Numbered from the stretch's first letter, positions 1 to 6,467 are shown. The stretch is DNA of 8,254 bases from Comamonadaceae bacterium (GCA_947458345.1 CANHBU010000065.1:1-8254); one strand, 5' to 3'. Made by a program: numbers and translations. The notes: generated from the sequence alone by a model not told the origin.

Positions 1-849
1 AACTTGGCCCAACCCGAGAGCGACCGGGAAGTGTTTGCCTCCAAGGTTAAGGGCATCATGCCGACTGCGCAGGACATCAAGGCGATTACGCCGGCGATCT
101 TGCGCGGCACTGCCCTTGGCTCGATGCTTGGGATCTTGCCCGGCGGCGGCGCCTTGCTCGCCGCATTTGCGGCCTATGCAGTAGAAAAGAAACTCGGCCC
201 GAAACCCGGCGAGGTGCCCTTTGGCCAGGGCAATATCCGCGGTGTGGCGGCCCCTGAGTCGGCCAACAATGCCGGCGCCCAGACCTCCTTCATTCCCCTG
301 CTGACGCTGGGCATTCCGCCCAACGCGGTGATGGCCCTGATGGTCGGCGCCATGACCATCCACAACATTCAGCCCGGCCCGCAGGTCATGACCAGCAACC
401 CAGAGCTGTTCTGGGGTCTGATCGCGTCCATGTGGATTGGCAACGCGATGCTGCTGATCTTGAATTTGCCCCTGATCGGCATCTGGATCAAACTGCTGAC
501 CGTGCCGTACCGCTACCTGTTTCCGGCCATCGTGCTGTTTTGTGCGATCGGGGTCTACTCCACCAACAACAACGTGTTCGACATCTGGATCGTCGGCCTG
601 TTTGGCTTGGTCGGTTACTCGTTTCTCAAGCTTGGCTGTGAGCCTGCGCCCTTGTTGCTCGGCTTTATTCTTGGGCCGATGATGGAGGAAAACCTGCGGC
701 GCGCGCTGCTGCTCTCACGCGGCGACTGGTCGGTGTTTGTGACGCGTCCGCTATCGGCCACCTTGCTCGGTCTGGCCGTGTTGATGCTGATCATCGTGCT
801 TTTACCGGCGGTCAAGAAAAAGCGCGAGGAGACCTTCGTCGAGGACTGA
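1..849 (+). CDS. tctA: Tripartite tricarboxylate transporter (TTT) permease TctA, C-terminal part
   Basis: This is the large integral-membrane permease of a TTT system, which uses an ion gradient to import carboxylates handed over by a periplasmic Bug/TctC receptor. The reading frame is open from base 1, so the gene starts outside the window. About 282 residues are present of a family that is usually around 500. Family hallmarks are visible: GILPGGG (bases 130-150), the APESANNA stretch with its PES (253-261), LTLGIPPNAVMALMVGA, and the IQPGP motif (PGP at 373-381). Several hydrophobic membrane spans follow, and the protein ends in a short charged tail (KKKREETFVED). The stop is TGA at 847-849. 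The small subunit gene tctB would be expected upstream, outside the window. The receptor gene downstream is a natural partner, but a terminator lies between them. Family assignment is secure; the substrate is unknown. Confidence 0.93.
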   Translation, partial: NLAQPESDREVFASKVKGIMPTAQDIKAITPAILRGTALGSMLGILPGGGALLAAFAAYAVEKKLGPKPGEVPFGQGNIRGVAAPESANNAGAQTSFIPLLTLGIPPNAVMALMVGAMTIHNIQPGPQVMTSNPELFWGLIASMWIGNAMLLILNLPLIGIWIKLLTVPYRYLFPAIVLFCAIGVYSTNNNVFDIWIVGLFGLVGYSFLKLGCEPAPLLLGFILGPMMEENLRRALLLSRGDWSVFVTRPLSATLLGLAVLMLIIVLLPAVKKKREETFVED

Positions 850-868
850 ACAACAGTTACGCCCTTTG

Positions 869-896
869 GACAGCGGCCCCGGCAGGGGCCGCTGTC
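869..896 (+). terminator. Intrinsic terminator-like hairpin after tctA
   Basis: A perfect 12-bp inverted repeat, GACAGCGGCCCC (869-880) and GGGGCCGCTGTC (885-896), surrounds a 4-nt loop, GGCA. It starts 19 nt after the tctA stop and is followed by only a short T run (ATTT, 897-900). The stem is very stable. The weak T tract means termination may be partial, or the hairpin may instead act as an mRNA 3' end stabiliser or processing site. It also argues against starting the next gene at the ATG at 904, only 7 nt past the stem. Confidence 0.7.
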
Positions 897-969
897 ATTT
901 CGGATGGTCGCGCTGGGCGATCCCGAGGTCGCTGCGGGCGATGGTCGGCGCTCTGCCAAAATAGGGCGC

Positions 970-1944
970 ATGACCTACCGTAGACTGATGGTGCTGGCTG
1001 GCGCCTTACTCCCAGCCCTTCTCACGGCTCCTCTGGCCAAAGCCCAGACCTACCCGATCAAACCCATCCGTCTGGTGGTGCCCTTTCCCCCCGGGGGCGC
1101 AACCGATCTTTTTGCCCGGACGGTATCGCAGAAGCTCGCTGACCGGCTGGGGCAGCCGGTGGTGGTGGACAACAAGCCCGGGGCAGGCGGAACCTTGGGG
1201 TCGGACATTGTGGCCAAGGCGCCGGCCGATGGCTATACGCTGTTGCTCTCGACCAGCAGCACCCATTCAATCGGTCCGAACCTGAACTCCAAAATTGCCT
1301 ACGACGCCGTTCGCGATTTCACGCCAATCTCGCATCTGGGCAATGCGCCGAGCATCATGCTGGTGCCCAATACATCGCCGGCCAGGACCATCAAGGAATG
1401 GATCGATCATGCGCGGCAGAATCCGGGTCGGCTCAACTATGCCTCCAGCGGCAATGGCACCATCGTTCACCTGACGGCCGAACTTTTCAAATCGCAGGCC
1501 AATTTGTTTGTGCTCCACATACCTTATCGGGGCACGGCACTGGCCATCCCCGATCTGGTCAGTGGCAAGATCGATGTGCTGTTTGACTCCCTGCCCACCG
1601 GCTTGCCCCATGTTAAGGATGGCCGCTTGCGCGCCCTTGGGGTGACGTCGGCCAAACGAACGCCGCTGGCCCCCGACCTGCCGCCCATCTCCGACGTGCT
1701 GCCCGGCTATGAGTCGGTTACTTGGTTTGGCCTCTTCGGTCCCCAGGGCCTGCCGGCTGACATGGTGCAGCGGCTGAACGCGGCGGCCAGTCAGGTGCTC
1801 AGTGATCCCGATGCGATCGACCGGCTGACCCGGCTGGGCATAGAGCCCGTGGGCGGCACGCCGGCCCAGTTTGCCCGCATGATGGCCCTGGAGTCGGCCA
1901 AGTGGAAAAAGATCATCCAGGATCGCAAGATCACCTTGGAATAA
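970..1944 (+). CDS. Bug-family (TctC-type) periplasmic tricarboxylate-transporter receptor
   Basis: This is an extracytoplasmic solute receptor of the Bug family, the binding component of TTT transporters, which captures carboxylates in the periplasm and delivers them to TctA/TctB. From the ATG at 970 the protein has 324 residues, the normal family length. It has an export signal: basic n-region (YRR, residues 3-5), hydrophobic core, and a likely cleavage after APLAKA (residue 25), leaving a mature start QTYPIKPIRLVVPFPPGG. Other family signatures are GGATDLFAR, GSDIVAKAPADGYTLL, NYASSGNGTIVHLTAELF, IPYRGTA, DLVSGKIDVLFDSLP and GRLRALGVTSAKR. The upstream ATG at 904 would bury the signal peptide behind 22 residues and nearly touch the terminator stem, so 970 is preferred; an ATG at 988 is also possible. 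A weak AGGG precedes 970. The gene ends 5 nt before the GGT gene, implying an operon. Ligand unknown. Confidence 0.92.
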   Translation: MTYRRLMVLAGALLPALLTAPLAKAQTYPIKPIRLVVPFPPGGATDLFARTVSQKLADRLGQPVVVDNKPGAGGTLGSDIVAKAPADGYTLLLSTSSTHSIGPNLNSKIAYDAVRDFTPISHLGNAPSIMLVPNTSPARTIKEWIDHARQNPGRLNYASSGNGTIVHLTAELFKSQANLFVLHIPYRGTALAIPDLVSGKIDVLFDSLPTGLPHVKDGRLRALGVTSAKRTPLAPDLPPISDVLPGYESVTWFGLFGPQGLPADMVQRLNAAASQVLSDPDAIDRLTRLGIEPVGGTPAQFARMMALESAKWKKIIQDRKITLE

Positions 1945-1949
1945 CGGCA

Positions 1950-3569
1950 ATGTCCTTTGATTTTGGCAATCCCTACAGCAGCACCCGTCTGCCGCTATTT
2001 GCTCGCAATGTGGTCTCCACCTCGCATCCGCTGGCTGCGCAGGCGGGCCTGCGCATGCTGCTCAGGGGCGGTAACGCGGTGGACGCGGCTATTGCGGCAG
2101 CGGCCGCCCTCACCATCACCGAGCCAGTCAGCAACGGCCTGGGTTCTGATGCCTTTTGTATTTTGTGGGATGGCCAGCGCCTGCAGGGTCTGAACGCCTC
2201 CGGACCGGCCCCGGCCTCTTGGACGCCAGCCTATTTTGAGCGCAAGTATGGCCGGCAGAACGCGCCGCCCAAGCGTGGATGGGACTCGGTCACAGTGCCC
2301 GGTGCGGTGGCTGCATGGGTGGCTCTGTCTGAAAGGTTTGGCAAACTGCCTTTTGCGGACCTGTTGGAGCCGGCCATTGAAGTGGCCGAGCGTGGCTACC
2401 TTATTCCGGTTGTGGTGCAACAAAAGTGGGCGGCTGCCACACCCGAGTTGCAGTCGCAGCCCGGTTTTGCCCAGAGTTTCTTGCCGTGGGGCCGAGCCCC
2501 GCAGGTTGGGGAGCTGTTTCGATTCCCCGCCGCCGCGCGCGGCCTGCGTGCCATTGCGCAGTCCAAGGGACGGGCCTTCTACGAGGGCGATATCGCGCAC
2601 GCCCTGCAAAAGTTCTCAGCCGACAACGGTGGCAGCCTGACTGTGGCTGACTTGGCCCGCTACCAACCCGAATGGGTTGAGCCTATCGCCAAGAGTTACC
2701 GGGGCTACACCGTCCATGAGATCCCCCCTAACGGTCAGGGCATCGCGGCGCTCATGGCCCTGGGCATCCTCTCACACTTCGATCTGGCCAGCCTGCCTGT
2801 CGACGGTGCGGCCTCGCAGCACCTGCAGATCGAAGCCATGAAGCTCGCCTTTGCCGATGTGTACCGCTACGTCGCTGAGCCACGCAGCATGGATCTGTCG
2901 CCCGACCAGATGCTCGATGACGCCTACCTGGCCAGCCGTGCCCGGCTGATCGATCCTCTGCGGGCCCAGAGTTTTGCGGCCGGCAATCCGGTCAAGGGCG
3001 GCACCATCTACCTGACTGCGGCCGATGAAAGCGGCATGATGGTCAGCTTCATTCAAAGCAACTACATGGGCTTTGGGTCCGGCGTGGTCGAGCCCACCTT
3101 CGGCATCAGCTTACAAAACCGCGGCCATGGGTTCAGCACCGACCCTGCTTCGGCCAACACCGCCAATCGCGTTGCGCCCGGCAAGCGCCCCTTCCACACC
3201 ATCATCCCCGCCTTCCTGACCCGCCAGGGGCAGCCGGTCATGAGCTTTGGTGTCATGGGCGGGAACATGCAACCCCAAGGTCATCTGCAGACCCTGGTGC
3301 GCATGATCGACTACGGTCAGAACCCGCAAGCGGCCTGCGATGCGCCGCGTTGGCGCTTCAACCAGGGCTGCAACATCAATGCCGAAGCGGGCATTTCAGC
3401 GCAGACCATCAGCGAGCTGCAGGCCCTGGGACACGAACTCGATGTCATCAGCGACTCCTACCAGGACTTCGGTGCCGGCCAGTTCATCTGGCGAGCCGGC
3501 GAGCCAGCGGTGCAAGGCTATGTGGCCGCCAGCGACGCCCGCCGCGATGGTCAGGCGGTCGGATTTTGA
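1950..3569 (+). CDS. ggt: Gamma-glutamyltransferase family protein (YwrD-like, no signal peptide)
   Basis: This is an Ntn-hydrolase of the GGT family, 539 residues. Members cleave themselves in front of a catalytic Thr and then hydrolyse or transfer gamma-glutamyl groups from glutathione and related amides. The predicted nucleophile is T352 (codon 3003-3005) in GGTIYLTAADESG, giving a large subunit of about 351 residues and a small one of about 188. Supporting motifs are LRGGNAVDAAIAAAAALTITEP with NGLGSDAF near the N-terminus, and QSNYMGFGSGVVEP, GISLQNRG, GVMGGNMQPQGH and DAPRWRF in the small subunit. The start at 1950 lies 5 nt after the receptor stop; a longer frame from 1902 would overlap that gene and adds no signal peptide. 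The protein therefore looks cytoplasmic, unlike the secreted E. coli enzyme. NASGPAP (82-88) stands where classical GGTs have the substrate-binding Arg, and PFHT (414-417) where they have the Ser-Ser pair, so the true substrate may not be glutathione. Confidence 0.88.
   Translation: MSFDFGNPYSSTRLPLFARNVVSTSHPLAAQAGLRMLLRGGNAVDAAIAAAAALTITEPVSNGLGSDAFCILWDGQRLQGLNASGPAPASWTPAYFERKYGRQNAPPKRGWDSVTVPGAVAAWVALSERFGKLPFADLLEPAIEVAERGYLIPVVVQQKWAAATPELQSQPGFAQSFLPWGRAPQVGELFRFPAAARGLRAIAQSKGRAFYEGDIAHALQKFSADNGGSLTVADLARYQPEWVEPIAKSYRGYTVHEIPPNGQGIAALMALGILSHFDLASLPVDGAASQHLQIEAMKLAFADVYRYVAEPRSMDLSPDQMLDDAYLASRARLIDPLRAQSFAAGNPVKGGTIYLTAADESGMMVSFIQSNYMGFGSGVVEPTFGISLQNRGHGFSTDPASANTANRVAPGKRPFHTIIPAFLTRQGQPVMSFGVMGGNMQPQGHLQTLVRMIDYGQNPQAACDAPRWRFNQGCNINAEAGISAQTISELQALGHELDVISDSYQDFGAGQFIWRAGEPAVQGYVAASDARRDGQAVGF
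3553..3558 (+). promoter_or_regulatory. Ribosome binding site supporting the TTG start of the DMT gene
   Basis: AGGCGG lies inside the last codons of the GGT gene, 7 nt upstream of the TTG at 3566. No ATG or GTG is available in this frame between here and the first membrane span of the next protein, so this site is the main support for a TTG start. Confidence 0.5.
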
Positions 3570-4483
3570 GTCAGCACAGCTCGCCGCTGTCGGCTGCCCA
3601 CCGCACGCAGCTGGCCGCGGGTTTGGCGCTGGCCGCCGTCGGCGCGGTTGCCTTCAGCGGCAAGGCCATCATCATCAAGCTGGCCTACCGCCACGCGGTC
3701 GATCCGGCGACGCTGATCATGTACCGCATGCTGCTGGCGCTGCCTTTTTTCCTCTTCATGGCCTGGTGGGCCGGCCGTGGACAGGCGCCCCTGACTGGGC
3801 GTCAGTGGCGCGGCGTCTTGTTTCTCGGCTTTATCGGTTACTACCTGTCGAGCTACCTCGATTTTCTGGGGCTTCAGTACGTCAGCGCCTCGCTCGAGCG
3901 CCTCATCCTCTACCTCAATCCGACGCTGGTGGCCTTGCTCGGTCTGCTGCTGTACCGCCGCCGCGTGGGGCTGCGTCAGTTTTTGGGCATGGCGCTGAGC
4001 TACAGCGGCATCGTGATCGTGTTTGCGCACGAGCTGGCCTTGCAAGGGCCGGCGGTGCTGCTTGGCAGTGCCCTCGTCTTTGCCAGTGCCCTGTCTTATG
4101 CCGTCTACATGGTCTACAGCGGCGAGCTGGTGCAGCGCCTGGGCTCGCTGCGCCTGGTGGGCCTGGCCACCACGGTGGCCTGCCTGTGTTGCATCTTGCA
4201 GTTTTTGTGGCTTCGGCCCATCGCGGCCGCTGCGGTGGCGCCCGAGGTGCTCTGGCTCTCGCTCATCAATGCCACCGTCTGCACGGTCGCGCCGGTGCTG
4301 CTGGTGATGATGGCCATCGAGCGCATCGGCTCGAGCCTGACCGCGCAGGTGGGCATGGTCGGCCCCATGGTCACGCTCGTGCTCAGCGGGCTGATTTTGG
4401 GCGAGCTCATCAGCGCATGGGTGCTGGCGGGCACGGCCCTGGTCTTGGCGGGCGTGTATGTGGTCACGCGCGGGCGCATCTGA
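3566..4483 (+). CDS. EamA/DMT-superfamily transporter (drug/metabolite exporter family)
   Basis: This is an integral inner-membrane protein of the drug/metabolite transporter superfamily, 305 residues from the chosen start. It has about ten hydrophobic spans arranged as two EamA repeats. The first repeat begins near residue 16 (LAAGLALAAVGAVAFSGKAIIIKLAY) and includes GFIGYYLSSYLDFLGLQYVSASLERLILYLNPTLVALLG. The second begins around LLGSALVFASALSYAVYMVYSGEL and ends VGPMVTLVLSGLILGELISAWVLAGTALVLAGVYVVTRGRI. Both carry the family pattern of a helix ending in a Pro-containing segment followed by a glutamate-bearing loop. The frame is open further upstream, but that part overlaps the GGT coding region and is unlikely. 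TTG 3566-3568 overlaps the GGT stop in the tetranucleotide TTGA, which suggests translational coupling. Family members commonly export amino acids or metabolites; this one may export a product of the GGT reaction. That role is inferred only from its position. Confidence 0.85.
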   Translation: MSQHSSPLSAAHRTQLAAGLALAAVGAVAFSGKAIIIKLAYRHAVDPATLIMYRMLLALPFFLFMAWWAGRGQAPLTGRQWRGVLFLGFIGYYLSSYLDFLGLQYVSASLERLILYLNPTLVALLGLLLYRRRVGLRQFLGMALSYSGIVIVFAHELALQGPAVLLGSALVFASALSYAVYMVYSGELVQRLGSLRLVGLATTVACLCCILQFLWLRPIAAAAVAPEVLWLSLINATVCTVAPVLLVMMAIERIGSSLTAQVGMVGPMVTLVLSGLILGELISAWVLAGTALVLAGVYVVTRGRI

Positions 4484-4524
4484 TGCACCCGCTGGGCTTG
4501 GGGTGGGCAAAGCGTCGGCCGGTG

Positions 4525-4570
4525 GCCAGCTGAGCTGGCGCGCCCTTCGGATTTTTGCGACGAAGTTTTT
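4525..4570 (+). terminator. Possible weak terminator region between the DMT and SDR genes
   Basis: The 104-nt gap 4484-4587 contains a 6-bp hairpin, GCCAGC (4525-4530) / GCTGGC (4534-4539), then a T5 run at 4552-4556. A second short stem, CTTCG (4545-4549) / CGAAG (4561-4565), is followed directly by T5 (4566-4570). Neither is strong alone. Together they may partly end transcription from the receptor-GGT-DMT unit. I found no convincing promoter in the gap, so readthrough into the SDR gene remains possible. Confidence 0.3.
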
Positions 4571-4587
4571 AATCAAGGAGAAGTGCG

Positions 4588-5376
4588 ATGGATTTGGGGA
4601 TTGCGGGCCGTTGGGCCCTGGTCGGTGGGGCCAGCAAGGGCTTGGGCTTGGGCTGTGCGCAGGCCCTGGTGCGCGAAGGGGTGAACGTGCTCGTGGTGGC
4701 GCGCGGCGATCAGGTGCTGCAACAGGCAGCCGAGCAGCTGCGCGCCCAGGCCCAGCTCGGTGCGCAGGTGCAGGCACTGGCCTGTGACATCACCACGGTG
4801 CAGGGGCGCCAAGCCATCTTTGGGCTGCGGCGCGACTTCGACATCGTGGTCACCAATGCGGGCGGGCCGCCGCCGGGCGACTTTCGCAGCTGGGACCGCC
4901 AGACCTGGATCGATGCGATCGATGCCAATATGCTCACCCCGATCGAGCTGATCAAGGCCACGGTCGATGGCATGGCGGCACGCGGCTTTGGGCGCATCGT
5001 CAACATCACCTCGAGCTCGGTCAAGGCGCCGATCGACATCCTGGGCCTGTCCAATGGCGCGCGCAGCGGCCTGACCGGCTTTGTGGCGGGATTGGCGCGC
5101 AGCGATCTGGCCGCGCAGGGCGTGACGATCAACAACCTCTTGCCCGGCGCCTTCGACACCGATCGCCTTCGCGCCACCCAGGCTGTGGCGGCGGCCAAAT
5201 TGGGCAAGGGCATCGAAGAGGTCGTCGCCACCCGCCGTCAGGCCATTGCGGCGCGCCGCTTCGGCACCGCCGAGGAGTTCGGTGAGGTCTGTGCTTTCCT
5301 TTGCAGCGCGCAGGCCGCTTACATGACTGGGCAAAACATCTTGCTCGACGGCGGAGCTTATCCCGGCACGTTCTGA
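4588..5376 (+). CDS. SDR-family oxidoreductase (FabG-like) with degenerate active site
   Basis: This is a 262-residue protein with the short-chain dehydrogenase/reductase Rossmann fold. The cofactor loop GGASKGLG (13-20) gives the Gx3GxG pattern. NAGG (90-93) is the conserved beta4 motif, and IVNITSSSVKAP supplies the usual Ser (142-144). The C-terminus GQNILLDGGAYPGTF is typical of the family. The canonical YxxxK, expected 11-13 residues after the Ser, reads SNGAR (155-159), so both catalytic Tyr and Lys are replaced. From memory, a divergent subgroup of beta-ketoacyl-ACP-reductase-like SDRs is known to lack a perfect catalytic tetrad, and this protein fits it. The start is secure: AAGGAG (4575-4580) sits 7 nt before the ATG. 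The gene may have its own promoter or be read from the upstream operon. It converges on the next DMT gene with a 53-nt gap. Substrate and activity are unknown; annotating it as an active 3-oxoacyl-ACP reductase would go too far. Confidence 0.88.
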   Translation: MDLGIAGRWALVGGASKGLGLGCAQALVREGVNVLVVARGDQVLQQAAEQLRAQAQLGAQVQALACDITTVQGRQAIFGLRRDFDIVVTNAGGPPPGDFRSWDRQTWIDAIDANMLTPIELIKATVDGMAARGFGRIVNITSSSVKAPIDILGLSNGARSGLTGFVAGLARSDLAAQGVTINNLLPGAFDTDRLRATQAVAAAKLGKGIEEVVATRRQAIAARRFGTAEEFGEVCAFLCSAQAAYMTGQNILLDGGAYPGTF

Positions 5377-5429
5377 GCCCAGCGCGCGGCGTTACTGCTC
5401 GCGCTCCTCATCGGCGACTGGGCGCTGCG

Positions 5430-6329
5430 CTAGCGCCGTGAGGAGATCACGATGCCGCCGACGATCATGGCGAAGGCCAGCAGGTGATAGAGCTGCGGCG
5501 CTTCCCCAAGCAGGGCCGTCGACAGCACGGCAGCAAACACCGGTGAGAGGTTGCTGAAAAACGCCGCCACCTGCGGGCCGGCCCTTTGCACGCCGATGCC
5601 CCAGAACCGGTAAGCCAGCACGGCCGGGCCTACGGCGATGAAAACGATGGCGGCAACCACCGGCACGCTCCAGAGGATTTGGGGCGAGCCCAAGCCCCAC
5701 TCCAGGCCGGCGAACAGCGTGGACCACAGCAGGCCAAAAAGAACCTGGGCCATCAGGTAGCCGGCCCAGTGGCTGCGCAGGCTTTCGGGCTCCTTGGGAT
5801 GCACCAGCATCCAGCTGTACAGGCTCCAGCACAGCGTGGCCAGCAGCACGTAGGCGTCGCCGGCGACAAAGCGCAGCTGCGCCAGCACCGCCCACTGGCC
5901 GCGACTGAGCACCAGCAAAACGCCTGCGATCGACAGCGCAGCGCCCAGCCACTGGCGCCCGGAAATGGTCTGTGCATGCAGCAGGCAGCCGATGAGCAAG
6001 GTCCACACCGGCATGCTGCCCGCCACCAGCGTGACATTGACCGCGGTAGAGGTCTGCAGAGCCAGGTATTGCAGGGTGTTGTAGGCGCCGATGCTCAGCA
6101 GGCCCAGCACCGCCAGTCGGCGCCAATGCGGCCAGATGGGGCCGTCGGGCCGCAGGAAGCGATAAGACAGCGGCAGCAAAATCAGCAGCGCCAGCAGCCA
6201 GCGCATCCAGTTGAGCGTCAGCGGCGGCACCTGCTCGTGTATCCAGCGCCCGACCAGCGCGTTGCAGGCCCACAGCAGGGCCGACGTGGTGAGCATGGCG
6301 GCGGTGATCGGCGTCAATCGGTTGACCAT
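5430..6329 (-). CDS. EamA/DMT-superfamily transporter
   Basis: This is a second DMT-superfamily membrane protein, 299 residues with about ten hydrophobic spans in two EamA repeats. The first repeat opens ITAAMLTTSALLWACNALVGRW (family-typical small residue/Trp-rich first helix with ASN-type motif) and includes YNTLQYLALQTSTAVNVTLVAGSMPVWTLLIG. The second includes GDAYVLLATLCWSLYSWMLV and YRFWGIGVQRAGPQVAAFFSNLSPVFAAVLSTALLGE. It ends in VISSRR. It differs clearly in sequence from the DMT protein at 3566-4483, so the two are not a recent duplication. The ATG complement lies at 6327-6329 with no good Shine-Dalgarno upstream; an internal ATG (residue 12) is a less likely start. The gene is convergent with the SDR gene and divergent from the quinone oxidoreductase gene. 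A longer frame on the same strand (5392-6363) is compositional and lacks membrane character. Substrate unknown. Confidence 0.87.
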   Translation of the reverse strand: MVNRLTPITAAMLTTSALLWACNALVGRWIHEQVPPLTLNWMRWLLALLILLPLSYRFLRPDGPIWPHWRRLAVLGLLSIGAYNTLQYLALQTSTAVNVTLVAGSMPVWTLLIGCLLHAQTISGRQWLGAALSIAGVLLVLSRGQWAVLAQLRFVAGDAYVLLATLCWSLYSWMLVHPKEPESLRSHWAGYLMAQVLFGLLWSTLFAGLEWGLGSPQILWSVPVVAAIVFIAVGPAVLAYRFWGIGVQRAGPQVAAFFSNLSPVFAAVLSTALLGEAPQLYHLLAFAMIVGGIVISSRR

Positions 6330-6335
6330 GGCTGC

Positions 6336-6363
6336 ACTGTAACCGGCGCGGCTCTAGCAACAA
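6336..6363 (-). promoter_or_regulatory. Candidate sigma70 promoter for the minus-strand DMT gene
   Basis: On the - strand, TTGTTG (6363-6358) and TACAGT (6341-6336) form -35/-10-like boxes with a 16-nt spacer. A start about 7 nt after the -10 box would fall at or next to the ATG (6329), implying a leaderless or nearly leaderless transcript, in keeping with the missing Shine-Dalgarno. The match is modest and unproven. Confidence 0.22.
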
Positions 6364-6393
6364 GTCGGCGCCAAGTCAGCGCCAAGTTAGCGC
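6361..6393. repeat. Three tandem 11-bp direct repeats in the divergent intergenic region
   Basis: Three abutting units read CAAGTCGGCGC (6361-6371), CAAGTCAGCGC (6372-6382) and CAAGTTAGCGC (6383-6393). They differ only at positions 6 and 7 of the unit. The 11-bp period is close to one helical turn, so each copy faces the same side of the DNA. They lie between the divergent DMT and quinone oxidoreductase genes, next to the candidate DMT promoter. They could be a regulator binding array or simply a small tandem duplication. Confidence 0.75.
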
Positions 6394-6461
6394 ACAGTCC
6401 GGCCTGCGCGCTCCACGATTTCGTGTCACCATCGCGGTTTGTTTTGCAATCGCTCGATCAC

Positions 6462-6467
6462 AAGGAG
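6462..6467 (+). promoter_or_regulatory. Strong ribosome binding site of the quinone oxidoreductase gene
   Basis: AAGGAG ends 6 nt before the ATG at 6474. It fixes the start and excludes the much longer open frame that runs upstream through the antisense DMT gene. Confidence 0.8.

Noticed and set aside
1267..1950. 227-codon minus-strand frame opposite the Bug receptor gene
   Set aside because: Antisense shadow of a well-supported gene; no motif, no ribosome binding site support.
3340..4533. 397-codon plus-strand frame overlapping GGT and the DMT gene
   Set aside because: Its translation is Arg/Gly/Ala-rich with no membrane or enzyme motifs, whereas the alternative frames encode clear GGT and DMT proteins.
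4546..4573. Promoter-like TTCGGA...TTTAAT boxes ahead of the SDR gene
   Set aside because: The implied transcription start would fall at about 4580, inside the ribosome binding site, leaving it nonfunctional.
3551..4777. 408-codon open frame on the minus strand across the DMT and SDR genes
   Set aside because: Low-complexity, Arg/Ala/Gln/His-rich translation that mirrors the GC-biased codons of the plus-strand genes; no recognisable domain.
4573..5334. 253-codon minus-strand frame opposite the SDR gene
   Set aside because: Composition-driven shadow frame; the plus-strand gene has a Rossmann fold and a strong ribosome binding site.
5421..5437. GGCGCT/AGCGCC hairpin near the DMT stop codon
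   Set aside because: The 6-bp stem overlaps the stop at 5430-5432 and has no T tract on either strand; hairpins of this size are common by chance in such GC-rich DNA.
3566..6329. The two DMT transporters as a duplicated pair flanking the SDR gene
   Set aside because: They share only the superfamily pattern; their motifs and helix sequences differ throughout, so no recent duplication is indicated.
5392..6363. Longer minus-strand frame covering the second DMT gene
   Set aside because: Translation lacks the ten membrane spans and looks like an off-frame reading; the 5430-6329 frame gives a complete DMT protein.
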